Below are positions 7,282-16,817 of a stretch of DNA of 64,000 nucleotides, piece by piece. Each line of letters starts with the position of its first letter. Position 1 is the first letter of the stretch. The translations under genes were made by a program, and so were the position numbers. A model generated the notes under the pieces. It worked only from the letters and a program-made list of their open reading frames with translations. It did not search any database and was not told the origin of the DNA. This stretch comes from Candidatus Hadersleviella danica (GTDB lineage: Bacteria; Chloroflexota; Anaerolineae; Promineifilales; Promineifilaceae), in contig JADJSZ010000001.1 in NCBI GenBank assembly GCA_016711405.1, positions 173,383 through 237,382 on the forward strand, written 5' to 3'.

Positions 7282-9836
7282 ATGTGGAAGAAGCCCTCCC
7301 AACTAAGCTGGTTTTACTTGTTGCTCATGGCCACGGCCGTGCCCTCCCCCTTTGCCGCCGCCCAAACAGCACCACCCCCCTTGCTCATCACCGAAATTTA
7401 TGCGGACACGCCGGGCGACGACGCGGCCGAAGAGTGGCTCGAACTCGCCTACTTTGGCGAGGCTCCCTTGCCGCTGGCGGGCTACCAAATTGGGGATGAA
7501 GAAAGCACGGGCGGGGGCGAGGGCATGATGGCCTTCCCCGAGGGAGCCAGCATCGCCCCCAACGAGGTCATTGTCGTAGCACAAACGGCCGTCGGTTTCC
7601 GCGCCCTCTTCGGCCAAAACCCCACCTACGAAATGCGCGAGAGCGACCCCGCCGTGCCCAACATGCTCCCCGTGCCCAGCCTCGCCACGGGCGAAATCGG
7701 GCTGGCCAACGGCGGCGATGAGGTGTTGTTGCTCGATGCCAACGACGAATGGCTCGACGCAATCAGCTATGGCGATAGCACGGCCGTCTTTGCCCCCGTT
7801 CGCGCCGCCCCCCGTGGCCAAAGCCTCGAGCGCACCCCCAGCCCATGCGACACCGACAGCGCGGCCGATTGGCGCGTCCAACCCACCCCCACCCCGCTCA
7901 CCATCACCCCCGGCGAATGCGAGCAGGGGACTGGGAACGAGGGACAGGGGACGGGCGAGGAAGGACAGGAGACTGGGGACGAGGGACAAGTGACCAATGA
8001 CCAAGGACAACTGACCAATGACCAAAGACAACTGACCATTCCCATTGGCCAAGTACAGGGGAGCAGCGAAACGGCCGCCCTCCTCAACCGTCGCGTTACC
8101 GTGCAGGGCATCGTCACTGGGTTGCACAGCGACCAAAACCTTGAGGGCATCGTCTACCACACCTTTTTTATGCAAGATGTGCCCGGCACGGAAGACGGAG
8201 ACCCCGCCACCAGCGATGGGTTGGCCGTTTTCAGCGGCCGTCGCTGGCACGGCGTGGCCATTGGCGATGAAGTCTTGGTGACGGGCAACGTGCTGGAATT
8301 TTTCGGCCTGACCGAGTTGGACGATGCCCAACTCGAAATCGCTGTGCTAAGTAGCGGCAACCCCTTGCCCACTCCCGTCGAACTCGCCTTCCCCTTACTG
8401 GCCAATGTGCTCCCCGCCGACAGCCAGCGCACCACCTATGAAGCTCTCGAGGGGATGCTTGTCCAAATCAACGAGGCGCGAGTTTTGGGGGGCAGTTACG
8501 ATGGCTGTGGCTTTGCCGTGGCGCGGCCGATGTGGGGTTAAATCGGCTAGTGCGCCCCTCGGCCGAAACCGATATTAGCTGGATTACGCCCATCTTGTAT
8601 GAGACCGATGTGGCCTGCCCCACCCTGCCCGTCCTCAAAAGCGGCGATTCAATCGGCGGGCTGATGGGGCCACTCACCTACAACTTCGACCAGTACAAAA
8701 TCGTTTGGCAAGAGGCGTACCCGCTGGCCATCACGGCCGCGCCCTTCCCACCCCTGCCCCGAGCCACCCCGCTGGCCGTTGGCCAAATCAGCGTGGCCAC
8801 CTTTAACGTGGAAAACTACTTCGACACGGCCGACGACACGGGCGACGCGGCCGAACCGAAGCTGACCACGGCCGAACTCACCCTTAAACAGACCAAATTG
8901 GCGCACACCATCACCCAAACCCTGCAATGCCCGACCTTGCTGGCCATTATCGAGGTGGAAAATGCCGCCCTGTTGGAGGGGTTGGCTCTCGCCTTAGCCG
9001 AACCATGCGGCTTTCGCTACACGGTGAGCCATTTGGAAAGCTACGACGGCCGAGGCATTGACAACGCCCTCCTGAGCGACCCGCGCCGAGTGGCCGTGCA
9101 AAGTGTGGTTCTGCGCCAAAGCTGTGTGTCCATCCCCACCAGCACGGGCGCGGGTGATTGCCCCGCTGGGCAAAATTGGCTCTTCGGCCGTCCCCCGCTC
9201 GAGGTGGAGTTGGTCATAGACGGCCGCTCTCTCATCGTCTGGGTCAACCATTTCAAGTCCAAACGGGGCGGTGAGGTAGAATCGGAGCCAGAGCGGTTGG
9301 CGCAGGCGGATTATTTGGGGCAACTAGCGGCCGAACGACTAACGGCCGACCCCTCGGCCGCGCTCATCGCCTTGGGCGATTTTAACGACTACGCCGAATC
9401 GCCCCCTTTGCGTTTGTTGGCCGAACGGGGCCAACTGACCAATGTGTTGCACCAACTGCCGCCCGAGGAGCAGTATACGTTTGTCTTTAGCGGTGCCTCG
9501 CAAATGATAGACGGGATTTTGCTCTCTTCTAGCTTGCTGGCGCAGGTGGCGCAGGTGCAAATTTTGCACATCAACGCCGATTACCCCGACCAGTATGGGC
9601 TGGATATTTCGGCCGAATTTTTGCCCTACAAATCGGCCGACCACGACCCCTCGCTGGTGGTGTTGAATTGGGTGGAGGAGGCCACCACGGCCGAACCCGC
9701 GCTCGCCACGGCCGCCTCTTTCCCATGGGGTTGGGTGGTGGCAGGATTGGCGGCCGTGGGGTGGGGGTGGTACGGCCGTGCTATGGCACAAACGGCGGAT
9801 AGCAAGCTAGACTGTAAGCCCTCCGCTCTAAGCTAG
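7282..9836 (+). CDS. Secreted lamin-tail / endonuclease-exonuclease-phosphatase protein (frame break near 8527)
   Basis: I choose the ATG at 7282, which begins a Sec signal (MWKKPSQLSWFYLLLMATAV); the open frame extends upstream only into repeats. In order come a lamin-tail domain (ITEIYADTPGDDAAEEWLEL to SLERTPSP), a low-complexity EGQ/TND linker, an OB-like nuclease-associated domain (VTVQGIVTG to GDEVLVTGNV), and, in the next frame from 8532, an EEP nuclease domain (VATFNVENYFD, IIEVENAALL, LIALGDFNDYAE, SADHDPSLVVL), then a C-terminal membrane segment. One missing base in the GCGCGGCCGATG context joins AVARP to DVGLNRLVRP, so this is one gene. Exported nucleases of this architecture degrade extracellular DNA; anchoring is inferred from the last ~30 residues. 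Confidence 0.85.
7921..8038 (+). repeat. Heptamer array translated inside a gene
   Basis: Degenerate GGGGACG/AGGGACA units change at about 7985 to TGACCAA/GGACAAC units, the same families that fill intergenic spacers elsewhere. Here they lie in frame and encode the linker between the lamin-tail and OB-like domains of the nuclease. Because 7 is not a multiple of 3, the peptide cycles over 21 bp (for example EGQGTG, EGQETG, DQGQLTN). Confidence 0.8.
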
Positions 9837-9921
9837 TAAAGTGGTTTACACGCTGTGGGGGAAGCTTTAGGTTGAGTGATAGAATGTGAGAAGTGAGAAG
9901 TGAAATACGCATTGGGCCACT

Positions 9922-9953
9922 CCGCAATCCAAAATCCAAAATCCAAAATTCCC
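9922..9953. repeat. Short heptamer array (CCAAAAT family)
   Basis: About four CCAAAAT-type units end 8 bases before the ATG of the histidine kinase gene; no Shine-Dalgarno lies between. Confidence 0.75.
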
Positions 9954-9960
9954 AGTTTCC

Positions 9961-11883
9961 ATGCCAACCTTTTCCCAACCCGCTGAGTCTGCGACCGAAA
10001 CGGAGTTAGCCACAGATACCCGTGCACGGGTAGATGCCCTGTTGGAGTTAGCCCAAACGGCTGGCCGAGACGATATTATGCGGGCAATGGCTTTGGCCGA
10101 GGAAGCGTATTACCTTTGTTGTGAAGAGGAGTTTGTCAAAGTGCCTTACCTTAAAGGGATGGGCGCGAGTCTGCTCCAGATGGCCATTTTTCACCATCAT
10201 TTGGGCGATTTTGGGGTCGCCCTTAACCAGAGCTATGAAGCGTTGACTTTGTTGGAGCAGGCGGGTGAGACGGCGGGCCAAATCCGGGCTTTGAACAATA
10301 TCGGCCGTGTTTACACCAAATTAGGAGTCTATGCCGAAGCCCTGAACAACCATTTGGATGCGCTTGAGCTGAGCCAAAGCAGTGGCGATGAACAAGGGCA
10401 AGCCCACTCCCACCACCGGCTGGGGACTGTTTGCCTTGGTATGGAGGATTACGAGCAAGCGCAACAACATTATGAACAAGCGTTGGCTTTGTTTGCCTCA
10501 CAAGGGGCCATGCTAGACCAAGCGGCCGTGCTCAACGATTTATGCGTCGCCTTTACCCAGAAGGGGCAGTACCAATCGGCCATCTCTTATGGGGAACAGA
10601 GCGTGGTCATCTACCAGCAGATGGGGGCACAGACGGGCACGGCCGTGGCCCTTGCCAGTGTGGGCGAGGCGTATTTGGCCGCAGGGAGCTACCACGAGGC
10701 ACTCAAATACTTTGAGAAAGCCCTGACCATCTCCCAAACCATCGAAGCGGGTTTTTACACGGCCGAGGGGCTGGAAATTGTGCGCGGCATTGGGCAAGCC
10801 TATTTGCACTTGCACCAATTTGAAGAAGCCCGTGCCCACTTGCAACGCGCCCTACACATGGCCGAACAAGTCGAATCGAAGCGCAACCAGTATTTGTGCC
10901 ACCGTGCCTTAGCCGATATGTACGAAATGCAGGGGGAATGGCGGCTCTCGTTGCAACATTTCCAGCGGTTTCACAAATTGCGCGAGCTGGTGTTCACGGC
11001 CGAAGGCTCCTCGCGCACCCGCCATTTGCAAGTGCTTTACCAAACCCGCACCGCCCAACAAGAGGCAGATGCGTATCGGCGCGAAACGGAGCGGCTGGAA
11101 CAGTTGCGCGAACAAGACCGGCACTATTTTGAGCAACTGACGCAAATGCAGAGCGAATTCCTCTCCACCGCTTCGCACGACCTCAAAAACCCGCTTACGG
11201 GCATCAACACCGCCCTGCACCTCATGCGCCGCTCCTTGGGTGATGTGCCCGAGGTGAAATACATTCGCTCGGCCGAGCGGCAAGTAGACCGGATGCGCGA
11301 CCTGATTGGGGATTTGTTGGAGCTGGCCAAGCTGGAAACGGGTCGTGCCCTGCGGGTGAACGAAGTGGCCGTCAATGAATTTCTGTTGGGGGCTGTGGAT
11401 GCGATGCAACTGATGGTCGAAAACAAAGACCACCTCCTCCATATTACCCTTTTGGAAGAAGAACTTATCGCCCATTTTGACCGGCGCTTGGTGCAACGAG
11501 TCCTCATCAACCTGCTTTCCAACGCTGTCAAATACACCCCCGTGGGCGGGGAGGTGACGTTGACGGCCGAGGTGGAACCCCACGCCCAAATGCTGACCAT
11601 TCGCATCAGCGACAGCGGCATTGGCATTCCCACGGCCGATTTGCCCCACCTGTTCGAGCGGTTTTATCGCGTGGATCGCACCGAACACCAAGCGGTGGAA
11701 GGGACGGGGTTGGGGCTGGCCATTGTCAAAAGCATTGTCGAACAACACGGCGGCCGTATTTGGGTGGAGAGCCATCTGAACGCAGGCAGTACCTTTAGCT
11801 TTACCCTGCCCCTCATGCCCGCCGCCACCCTCCAATTGCGCCAAAATTATTACCCCTCCTTTTTTGCCACTTTGCCAGAATAA
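9961..11883 (+). CDS. TPR-domain sensor histidine kinase
   Basis: This is a 640-residue soluble kinase with no membrane segment. Residues ~25-350 are tandem tetratricopeptide repeats (ALNNIGRVYTKLGVYAEALNN, ASVGEAYLAAGSYHEALKY). A coiled coil follows (RRETERLEQLREQDRHYFEQ). The HisKA domain has phospho-acceptor H406 in TASHDLKNPLTG, and the HATPase_c domain shows the N box (LINLLSNAVKYTP), G1 (ISDSGIGIP), F box (LFERFYRVD) and G2 (GTGLGLAIVKSI). It would sense a cytoplasmic signal through the TPRs and phosphorylate a response regulator; none is adjacent, the nearest candidates being at 23887 and 59366. The gene starts right after a heptamer array without a Shine-Dalgarno. Confidence 0.93.
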   Translation: MPTFSQPAESATETELATDTRARVDALLELAQTAGRDDIMRAMALAEEAYYLCCEEEFVKVPYLKGMGASLLQMAIFHHHLGDFGVALNQSYEALTLLEQAGETAGQIRALNNIGRVYTKLGVYAEALNNHLDALELSQSSGDEQGQAHSHHRLGTVCLGMEDYEQAQQHYEQALALFASQGAMLDQAAVLNDLCVAFTQKGQYQSAISYGEQSVVIYQQMGAQTGTAVALASVGEAYLAAGSYHEALKYFEKALTISQTIEAGFYTAEGLEIVRGIGQAYLHLHQFEEARAHLQRALHMAEQVESKRNQYLCHRALADMYEMQGEWRLSLQHFQRFHKLRELVFTAEGSSRTRHLQVLYQTRTAQQEADAYRRETERLEQLREQDRHYFEQLTQMQSEFLSTASHDLKNPLTGINTALHLMRRSLGDVPEVKYIRSAERQVDRMRDLIGDLLELAKLETGRALRVNEVAVNEFLLGAVDAMQLMVENKDHLLHITLLEEELIAHFDRRLVQRVLINLLSNAVKYTPVGGEVTLTAEVEPHAQMLTIRISDSGIGIPTADLPHLFERFYRVDRTEHQAVEGTGLGLAIVKSIVEQHGGRIWVESHLNAGSTFSFTLPLMPAATLQLRQNYYPSFFATLPE

Positions 11884-11963
11884 GGGTTATTGGTTACTGG
11901 TTATTCGTGACTGATTGTTGGTATATTTACTCAATAACCAATCACCAATAACCAGTAACCGAC
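11884..11963. repeat. Head-to-head heptamer array (GGTTATT family)
   Basis: GGTTATT/GGTTACT units are followed by AATAACC/AGTAACC units that can pair with them. The array fills the whole gap from the kinase stop to one base before the next ATG. Confidence 0.85.
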
Positions 11964-11964
11964 T

Positions 11965-13404
11965 ATGTCCACGGACTTATTTGCTGATTACCAGTTGGGG
12001 GAAGCGTATGACGATATGTTTGTGGCCGAACATGCCCCTCGGCCGCATTACCGCCCCCTCCACGATAGGCTCATCCAACTAAAAATTGAGGAGATGCACA
12101 AGCGGCAACAAGCGGCCGACCTCTCCTTTTTGCACCAAGGAGTCACCTTCACCGTCTATGGCCACGATGAGGGCACGGAGCGCATCTTCCCCTACGATTT
12201 GCTTCCCCGCATTATTACCGCCCAAGAGTGGGATAAAATTGAGCGCGGGTTGGCGCAACGCATCCACGCCCTCAACCTCTTTTTGGCGGATGTGTACCAC
12301 GACGGCCGTATCTTGCAGGAAGGAGTTGTCCCCGCCGAACTCGTCTTTAGTTGCCACCACTATCGGCGCGAGATGCGCGGGGTCCACCTGCCCCACAACA
12401 CCTACACCACCATTGTCGGCACCGACTTAATCCGCCAGCCCGACGGCCAATTTGCGGTGCTGGAGGACAATTTGCGCGTTCCCAGTGGGGTTTCCTACAT
12501 GCTGGCCAATCGCAAAGTGATGAAACGGGTTTTTGCGGGGCTGTTTGACAAATACAATGTGCGGCCGATTAACCAATACGGCCGTGAACTGCTGGCCAAA
12601 TTGCGCGGGTTGGCCAACCCCCAACGCGCCAACCCCACCATCGTCCTGCTCACCCCCGGTGTGTACAACTCCGCCTATTTTGAACACGCCTTTTTGGCGC
12701 GAGAAATGGGTATCGAACTGGTGGAGGGACGCGATTTGGTCGTCACCAACAATGTTGTTTACATGCGTACCACGGCCGGCCTTCAGCGGGTAGATGTCAT
12801 CTATCGGCGCGTAGACGATGATTTTCTCGACCCCCTCACCTTCCGCTCCGATTCGATTTTGGGCGTGCCCGGCCTGTTCAATGCGTATCGGGTGGGGAAT
12901 GTCGCCTTGGCCAACGCGGTCGGCACAGGGGTGGCCGATGACAAGGCGATTTACGCCTATGTGCCCGACATCATTCGCTTTTACCTGAGCGAAGAGCCAA
13001 TTTTGCCCAATATCGAGACCTTTTTGCTGGGCGATGAGACGCAGAAAGCGCATGTTTTGGCCAACTTAGATAAATTGGTGGTCAAAGCTGTCGGCGAATC
13101 GGGCGGGTATGGCATGTTAATTGGGCCGCACAGCACGGCCGCCGAACGAGAGGAGTTCCGCCGACGCATTTTGGCCAACCCCCGCAATTACATCGCCCAG
13201 CCGACCATTTCGCTTTCGACAGCGCCTTGTTTTGTAGACGGCCGTCTGGAAGCCCGCCATGTTGATTTTCGGCCGTATATTTTGCATGGCCCAACCACCA
13301 CTATCGTCCCCGGCGGCCTCACCCGCGTCGCCCTGCGCCGTGGCTCTCTCGTGGTCAACTCCTCCCAAGGCGGGGGGAGCAAGGATACGTGGGTGTTGTA
13401 TTAA
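11965..13404 (+). CDS. Circularly permuted ATP-grasp family protein
   Basis: This 479-residue protein matches the circularly permuted ATP-grasp type 1 family (old DUF404/DUF407). Landmarks are GVTFTVYGHDEGTERIFPYD, the LEDNLRVPSGVSYML motif near 160, NPTIVLLTPGVYNSAYFEH, VDVIYRRVDDDFLDP, LDKLVVKAVGESGGYGM (nucleotide-binding lysine and glycine loop) and the C-terminal VNSSQGGGSKDTWVL. Such proteins are predicted amide-bond ligases and usually neighbour an alpha-E (DUF403) protein and a transglutaminase; neither is present here. The gene is sandwiched between heptamer arrays and probably belongs to a run of same-strand genes. Substrate unknown. Confidence 0.9.
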   Translation: MSTDLFADYQLGEAYDDMFVAEHAPRPHYRPLHDRLIQLKIEEMHKRQQAADLSFLHQGVTFTVYGHDEGTERIFPYDLLPRIITAQEWDKIERGLAQRIHALNLFLADVYHDGRILQEGVVPAELVFSCHHYRREMRGVHLPHNTYTTIVGTDLIRQPDGQFAVLEDNLRVPSGVSYMLANRKVMKRVFAGLFDKYNVRPINQYGRELLAKLRGLANPQRANPTIVLLTPGVYNSAYFEHAFLAREMGIELVEGRDLVVTNNVVYMRTTAGLQRVDVIYRRVDDDFLDPLTFRSDSILGVPGLFNAYRVGNVALANAVGTGVADDKAIYAYVPDIIRFYLSEEPILPNIETFLLGDETQKAHVLANLDKLVVKAVGESGGYGMLIGPHSTAAEREEFRRRILANPRNYIAQPTISLSTAPCFVDGRLEARHVDFRPYILHGPTTTIVPGGLTRVALRRGSLVVNSSQGGGSKDTWVLY

Positions 13405-13456
13405 AACTCGTCATTCGCCCCTCGTCCTTTGTCCCTCGTCCCTCGTCCCTAACCAA
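13405..13456. repeat. Heptamer array (CCTCGTC family)
   Basis: CCCTCGTCC/TTTGTCC units fill the spacer from the ATP-grasp stop to 2 bases before the flavoprotein ATG. Confidence 0.75.
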
Positions 13457-13458
13457 CC

Positions 13459-14925
13459 ATGACCATAGACACGCTTATCATCGGGGCAGGGGCGGCGGGG
13501 CTGATGGCGGCCGTTTGGGCTGGCCGCACGGCTCCCCACCAGCGGCTGGTGGTGCTGGATGGGGCGCGGAAATTGGGGGCCAAGATTTTGGTGGCAGGCG
13601 GCGGCCGTTGCAATGTCACCCATCACACCGTGCAAGCCAGCGATTACGCGGGCAGTACCCAGCCCGCCATTCGCAACATTTTGCGCCGCTTTGATGTGCC
13701 CCAAACCATCCAATTCTTCCGCGAACTGGGGGTGGAACTGAAGCAAGAGGAGACGGGCAAACTTTTCCCCACCACCGACAACGCCCGCACCGTGTTAGAT
13801 GCGCTCCTCACGGCCGCGCGACAGGCGGGTGCAGACATTCGCCACCCTTACCGGGTGTCCCAAGTGGAACGGTTGCCCTCGGGTGAATTTAAGGTGGGGG
13901 GTGAATGGGGGAGTTTGACCACGCGCCGACTGATTTTGGCCACAGGCGGCCGTAGCCTGCCCAAAAGCGGCTCCGATGGCATGGGCTACCGCTTTGCCAC
14001 CGCCTTGGGACACAGCCTCACCCCCCACATCTTCCCCGCCCTTGTGCCGCTGACCTTGCCCCCCAACCATTTTTTGTGCGCCCTGAGCGGTTTGGCCAGC
14101 CCCGCTACCCTGACCGTACAGAGCGGCACGGGCAAAAATTTAGCCCAGTTTACGAATGCGGTGCTTTGCACCCATTTTGGCCTTTCGGGGCCAGGGGTGC
14201 TCGATATTAGCCGCCATTGGATTGAGGCACACACGGCCGATTCCCGCACTCGTTTGCTCATCAACTGGCTCCCCCAATATACCAGCGAGAGTTTAGAAGC
14301 GGTTTTTTTGGCCGCTACTCGCTCCACACCGTTCCAAATGGTGCGCGATTGGCTCCCCGAACGGCTGGCGCGGGCATTGTGTGAAACGGCCGATTTGCCG
14401 CCCCATCTGCCCGCCAACCAACTGCCCCGCGCCCAGCGCAAAGCGTTGGTGCAACAACTCACCGCCTACCCCTTGCCCCTTGTGGGCCATCGCGGCTACA
14501 CCCATGCCGAAGTGACGGCCGGGGGTGTGCCTCTCAGCGAGTTGCATCTCAAAACGTTGGAATCTCGGCTCTGCCCCGATTTGTACCTGTGCGGCGAAAT
14601 TTGTGATGTAGACGGCCGTATCGGCGGCTTTAACTTCCAATGGGCATGGGCAGAGTGGTTTTGTGGCGGGGGGGGCAAGGGACGAGGACGAATGACGAAG
14701 AGACGAATGACAAATCTCTCCCCTCTCTACCCTTACTCTCTTGCTCTCCCGTTCTCCCTTCTCCTTGCGCTTTTTCACCTCGTGGCGCACGGCCGTGAAC
14801 GCGCCACCTACCAGCAACACCACCCCCATCACCACCCCGCTAAAATCGGTGACAAACTGGCTAATGATTTCCCATTGGCTTCCAAACGCATAGCCAAGGC
14901 CGCCGTAGAGAACCAGCCACAATAA
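13459..14925 (+). CDS. HI0933-like flavoprotein (NAD(P)/FAD oxidoreductase), 3' end uncertain
   Basis: The N-terminal dinucleotide fold (TLIIGAGAAGLMAAVWAG), the GAKILVAGGGRCNVT signature near 35-52, the LILATGGRSLPKSGSDGMGY motif and the C-terminal GEICDVDGRIGGFNFQWAWAE define the HI0933/BaiN family (TIGR00275-like) of flavin reductases. After that terminus the frame runs on for ~85 residues through a G-run (about 14666-14674) and an array. Changing the G-run by one base would give a stop near 14697, close to the family-typical end. The long tail antisense to dedA is therefore probably not real. Confidence 0.88.
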   Translation: MTIDTLIIGAGAAGLMAAVWAGRTAPHQRLVVLDGARKLGAKILVAGGGRCNVTHHTVQASDYAGSTQPAIRNILRRFDVPQTIQFFRELGVELKQEETGKLFPTTDNARTVLDALLTAARQAGADIRHPYRVSQVERLPSGEFKVGGEWGSLTTRRLILATGGRSLPKSGSDGMGYRFATALGHSLTPHIFPALVPLTLPPNHFLCALSGLASPATLTVQSGTGKNLAQFTNAVLCTHFGLSGPGVLDISRHWIEAHTADSRTRLLINWLPQYTSESLEAVFLAATRSTPFQMVRDWLPERLARALCETADLPPHLPANQLPRAQRKALVQQLTAYPLPLVGHRGYTHAEVTAGGVPLSELHLKTLESRLCPDLYLCGEICDVDGRIGGFNFQWAWAEWFCGGGGKGRGRMTKRRMTNLSPLYPYSLALPFSLLLALFHLVAHGRERATYQQHHPHHHPAKIGDKLANDFPLASKRIAKAAVENQPQ

Positions 14926-15354
14926 TTCGCCCGTGGCCACAAAAAACAAAAAGCGGGTGCTACTGTAACCGCTGGTTCCCGCCAGCACGTTAATCGGCAT
15001 AGAAATGGGCGTGACCAGCCAGCGGGTGAGGAAGATAGCCATATCTCCCTTTTCCTGAAAATAGGTGGTGGCGCGTTCCCATGCGGGGGCATCCCCCCAA
15101 CGCCGTTCGATATAGCCATAGGCTCCTTTGCCTGCCAAAAAGGTCAAGTAATCCCCAATAATTAAACTGAGGAGGCCGAGAAAGAGGGTGTCGAAAATAT
15201 CGAGAACCCCTTGGCGAATGAAGGCTCCGCCAGCGATGACGAAGAGGGTTTCGGGCAAAGGAGACCCCAAAGCTCCCAGAAAGAGGGTGAAGGCCAACAT
15301 CGGTGCGCCATAGGTCACCATCCACGTTAGCACTTGGTCGCTAAATGATTCCAT
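14293..15354 (-). CDS. DedA / SNARE-associated membrane protein, 3' end uncertain
   Basis: The first ~215 residues (15354 down to about 14710) are a DedA-type polytopic membrane protein: LGALGSPLPETLFVIAGGAF, a second hydrophobic segment with GDYLTFLAGKGAYG, the FLTRWLVTPISMPINVLAG motif with its conserved arginine, and two C-terminal membrane helices. DedA proteins act in undecaprenyl-phosphate recycling or membrane homeostasis. The frame then passes through an array and reads ~130 residues antisense to the flavoprotein gene until 14293; that part has no family match and likely reflects a lost stop or an indel. It is probably co-transcribed with the gene at 15390. Confidence 0.8.
   Translation of the reverse strand: MESFSDQVLTWMVTYGAPMLAFTLFLGALGSPLPETLFVIAGGAFIRQGVLDIFDTLFLGLLSLIIGDYLTFLAGKGAYGYIERRWGDAPAWERATTYFQEKGDMAIFLTRWLVTPISMPINVLAGTSGYSSTRFLFFVATGELLWLVLYGGLGYAFGSQWEIISQFVTDFSGVVMGVVLLVGGAFTAVRHEVKKRKEKGERESKRVRVERGEICHSSLRHSSSSLAPPATKPLCPCPLEVKAADTAVYITNFAAQVQIGAEPRFQRFEMQLAERHTPGRHFGMGVAAMAHKGQGVGGELLHQRFALGAGQLVGGQMGRQIGRFTQCPRQPFGEPIAHHLERCGASSGQKNRF
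14676..14765. repeat. Two heptamer-like arrays between convergent genes
   Basis: GACGAAT/GACGAAG units switch to CTCTCCC/TTCTCCC units. Both neighbouring genes read into this array without meeting a stop, which is unlike other loci and suggests an indel. Confidence 0.65.
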
Positions 15355-15389
15355 GTAATTGTGAGTTGTGAAGGAGGCTTGAAGGGAGA

Positions 15390-16004
15390 TTAACGGCCGT
15401 CTAGCACCGTTTGCACATCTTCCATGAGTTGGCGCGTGCCGCCACGGTAATTGTTTTCTTGGGCGAGGGTGTCGAGGGGGACAAAGGCGTTGTCGGTGGG
15501 GTCTATGCCCACGGCCGCAAACAGCTCCTCAACCGGAATGCCCGTGCTGTTGGCGATATATTGCAGGTTCATCCACGGAGCCAACCGATCCAGCCCCGGC
15601 GCTACAGGATTGGCCTGATAATCGAAAATAACTTGCCCAATGAGATTGAGAATGGGTGGGGGTTGCCCTTCGGTGGGACGGCCGAAGTTGTATTGGCGGT
15701 TGAGTTCGTCGAGCGTCGTGTGGGGGTCACGCGCAGGGGGCAGGCCCAGTTGTTCCCACATGTAGCTTTCGGGCACGGCGTAGGCAAGGCTGATATAGCG
15801 CACGGTCATCCAGCCACGAATGGCCGAAATGTCGGCCGTGCCATCGTTCAACCCTTCTTGCTGTAAATACAGCACCTCGCGAAAAGAGCGCACCGAGCGC
15901 ATTCCAAAAATAATAACTAACCCCAACCCTGCCACCATGAGCGATACGGTGAGCCAGCGTGGCCAAGTAAAATGCCGCAATTTTTTTCGACGTTGTTCAT
16001 TCAT
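15390..16004 (-). CDS. Single-pass membrane protein of unknown function
   Basis: I choose the ATG at 16004 (MNEQRRKKLRHFTWPRW): the frame is open to 16136 but the extra 44 residues are translated low-complexity spacer. The 204-residue product has a positive N-terminus, one membrane helix (LTVSLMVAGLGLVIIFGM) and an extracytoplasmic part with two similar helical units: TVRYISLAYAVPESYMWEQL followed by a TTLDELNRQYNF unit, and LQYIANSTGIPVEELFAAVG followed by PLDTLAQENNY. It looks like a duplicated small domain. It lies 35 bp upstream of dedA in the same direction, so a link to membrane processes is plausible. No family was recognised. Confidence 0.72.
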   Translation of the reverse strand: MNEQRRKKLRHFTWPRWLTVSLMVAGLGLVIIFGMRSVRSFREVLYLQQEGLNDGTADISAIRGWMTVRYISLAYAVPESYMWEQLGLPPARDPHTTLDELNRQYNFGRPTEGQPPPILNLIGQVIFDYQANPVAPGLDRLAPWMNLQYIANSTGIPVEELFAAVGIDPTDNAFVPLDTLAQENNYRGGTRQLMEDVQTVLDGR

Positions 16005-16057
16005 AGATGATGATTGTAGCAAGAACTGCGGAGGAGAAGTTAAATTGTTGTGGAGAT

Positions 16058-16171
16058 TGGGGGAAGAGAGAAGAGGGAAGAGAGAGGAGAGAAGAGAGTG
16101 GGTGGGGGGGGGATTTTGTGCTAAAACACCATTCACAATTCACAATTCACAATTAACCATTCACAATTCCC
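16058..16171. repeat. Heptamer arrays in a divergent promoter gap
   Basis: GAAGAGA/GGAGAGA units (16058-16102) are followed by AATTCAC units (16129-16171). The second array ends 2 bases before the ATG of the lipoprotein gene. Confidence 0.75.
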
Positions 16172-16172
16172 C

Positions 16173-16817
16173 ATGCGTTTATCCCACCTACCCCTATTCA
16201 CCCTCCTTCTGCTTCCCCTTTGGCTGGTGGGGTGCGGCCGTGGCCCTTTGCTCAGTGGGGCGATTTTGTTTCAGGAGCAGTTTGTCGCGGGGCAAACGGC
16301 CGATTGGTACACCGAGCGGGATGAACTCGGGCAAAGTTATGTGGCCGAAGAGAGCCTCCTCATTGCTCTTGATGCGGCCGATATGGCCCAATACACTGCT
16401 TTGCAAGAGCCGCTCTTTGACGATTTTGTCGTAGAAGTGGATGCGACTCAACTCGAGGGGAGCTTGAACAATAGCTATGGCCTGCTTTTTCGCCTGCAAA
16501 GCAACGAGGCGTTCTACCGTTTTGACATCACAGGCACGGGGCTGTTTGTGGTGGAGAAACAGACGGCCGCTGGTCAGTGGCAACGCTTCTCAAATGGGTG
16601 GCAAGAATCGGCCGCCATTGTGCAGGGTCTCGGCCGTGTCAATCGGCTGAAAGTCTCGGCCGTGGGAACCGCCCTTACCTTTTACATTAATGACCAACAG
16701 GTGGCCAGCTTTGTGGATGGTTCCTTTCCCAGCGGCAAAATTGCCCTCGATGCCAGCACCTTTGGCCAAGGTGGGCTGGTTGTTTCGTTTGATAATGTGG
16801 TCGTGCGACGGCCGTAG
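16173..16817 (+). CDS. Lipoprotein with a LamG/DUF1080-like beta-sandwich
   Basis: The N-terminus MRLSHLPLFTLLLLPLWLVG is followed directly by Cys, a lipobox that predicts lipidation at C21. The 190-residue mature part alternates strands in the pattern of a concanavalin-like jelly roll: FQEQF, DFVVEVDATQLEG, YGLLFRLQSNEAFYRFDITG, RLKVSAVGTALTFYINDQQVASF and SFDNVVVRRP. Such domains bind sugars or act as adhesion modules. No catalytic residues can be assigned. The ATG follows an AATTCAC array with no Shine-Dalgarno. Confidence 0.78.
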   Translation: MRLSHLPLFTLLLLPLWLVGCGRGPLLSGAILFQEQFVAGQTADWYTERDELGQSYVAEESLLIALDAADMAQYTALQEPLFDDFVVEVDATQLEGSLNNSYGLLFRLQSNEAFYRFDITGTGLFVVEKQTAAGQWQRFSNGWQESAAIVQGLGRVNRLKVSAVGTALTFYINDQQVASFVDGSFPSGKIALDASTFGQGGLVVSFDNVVVRRP

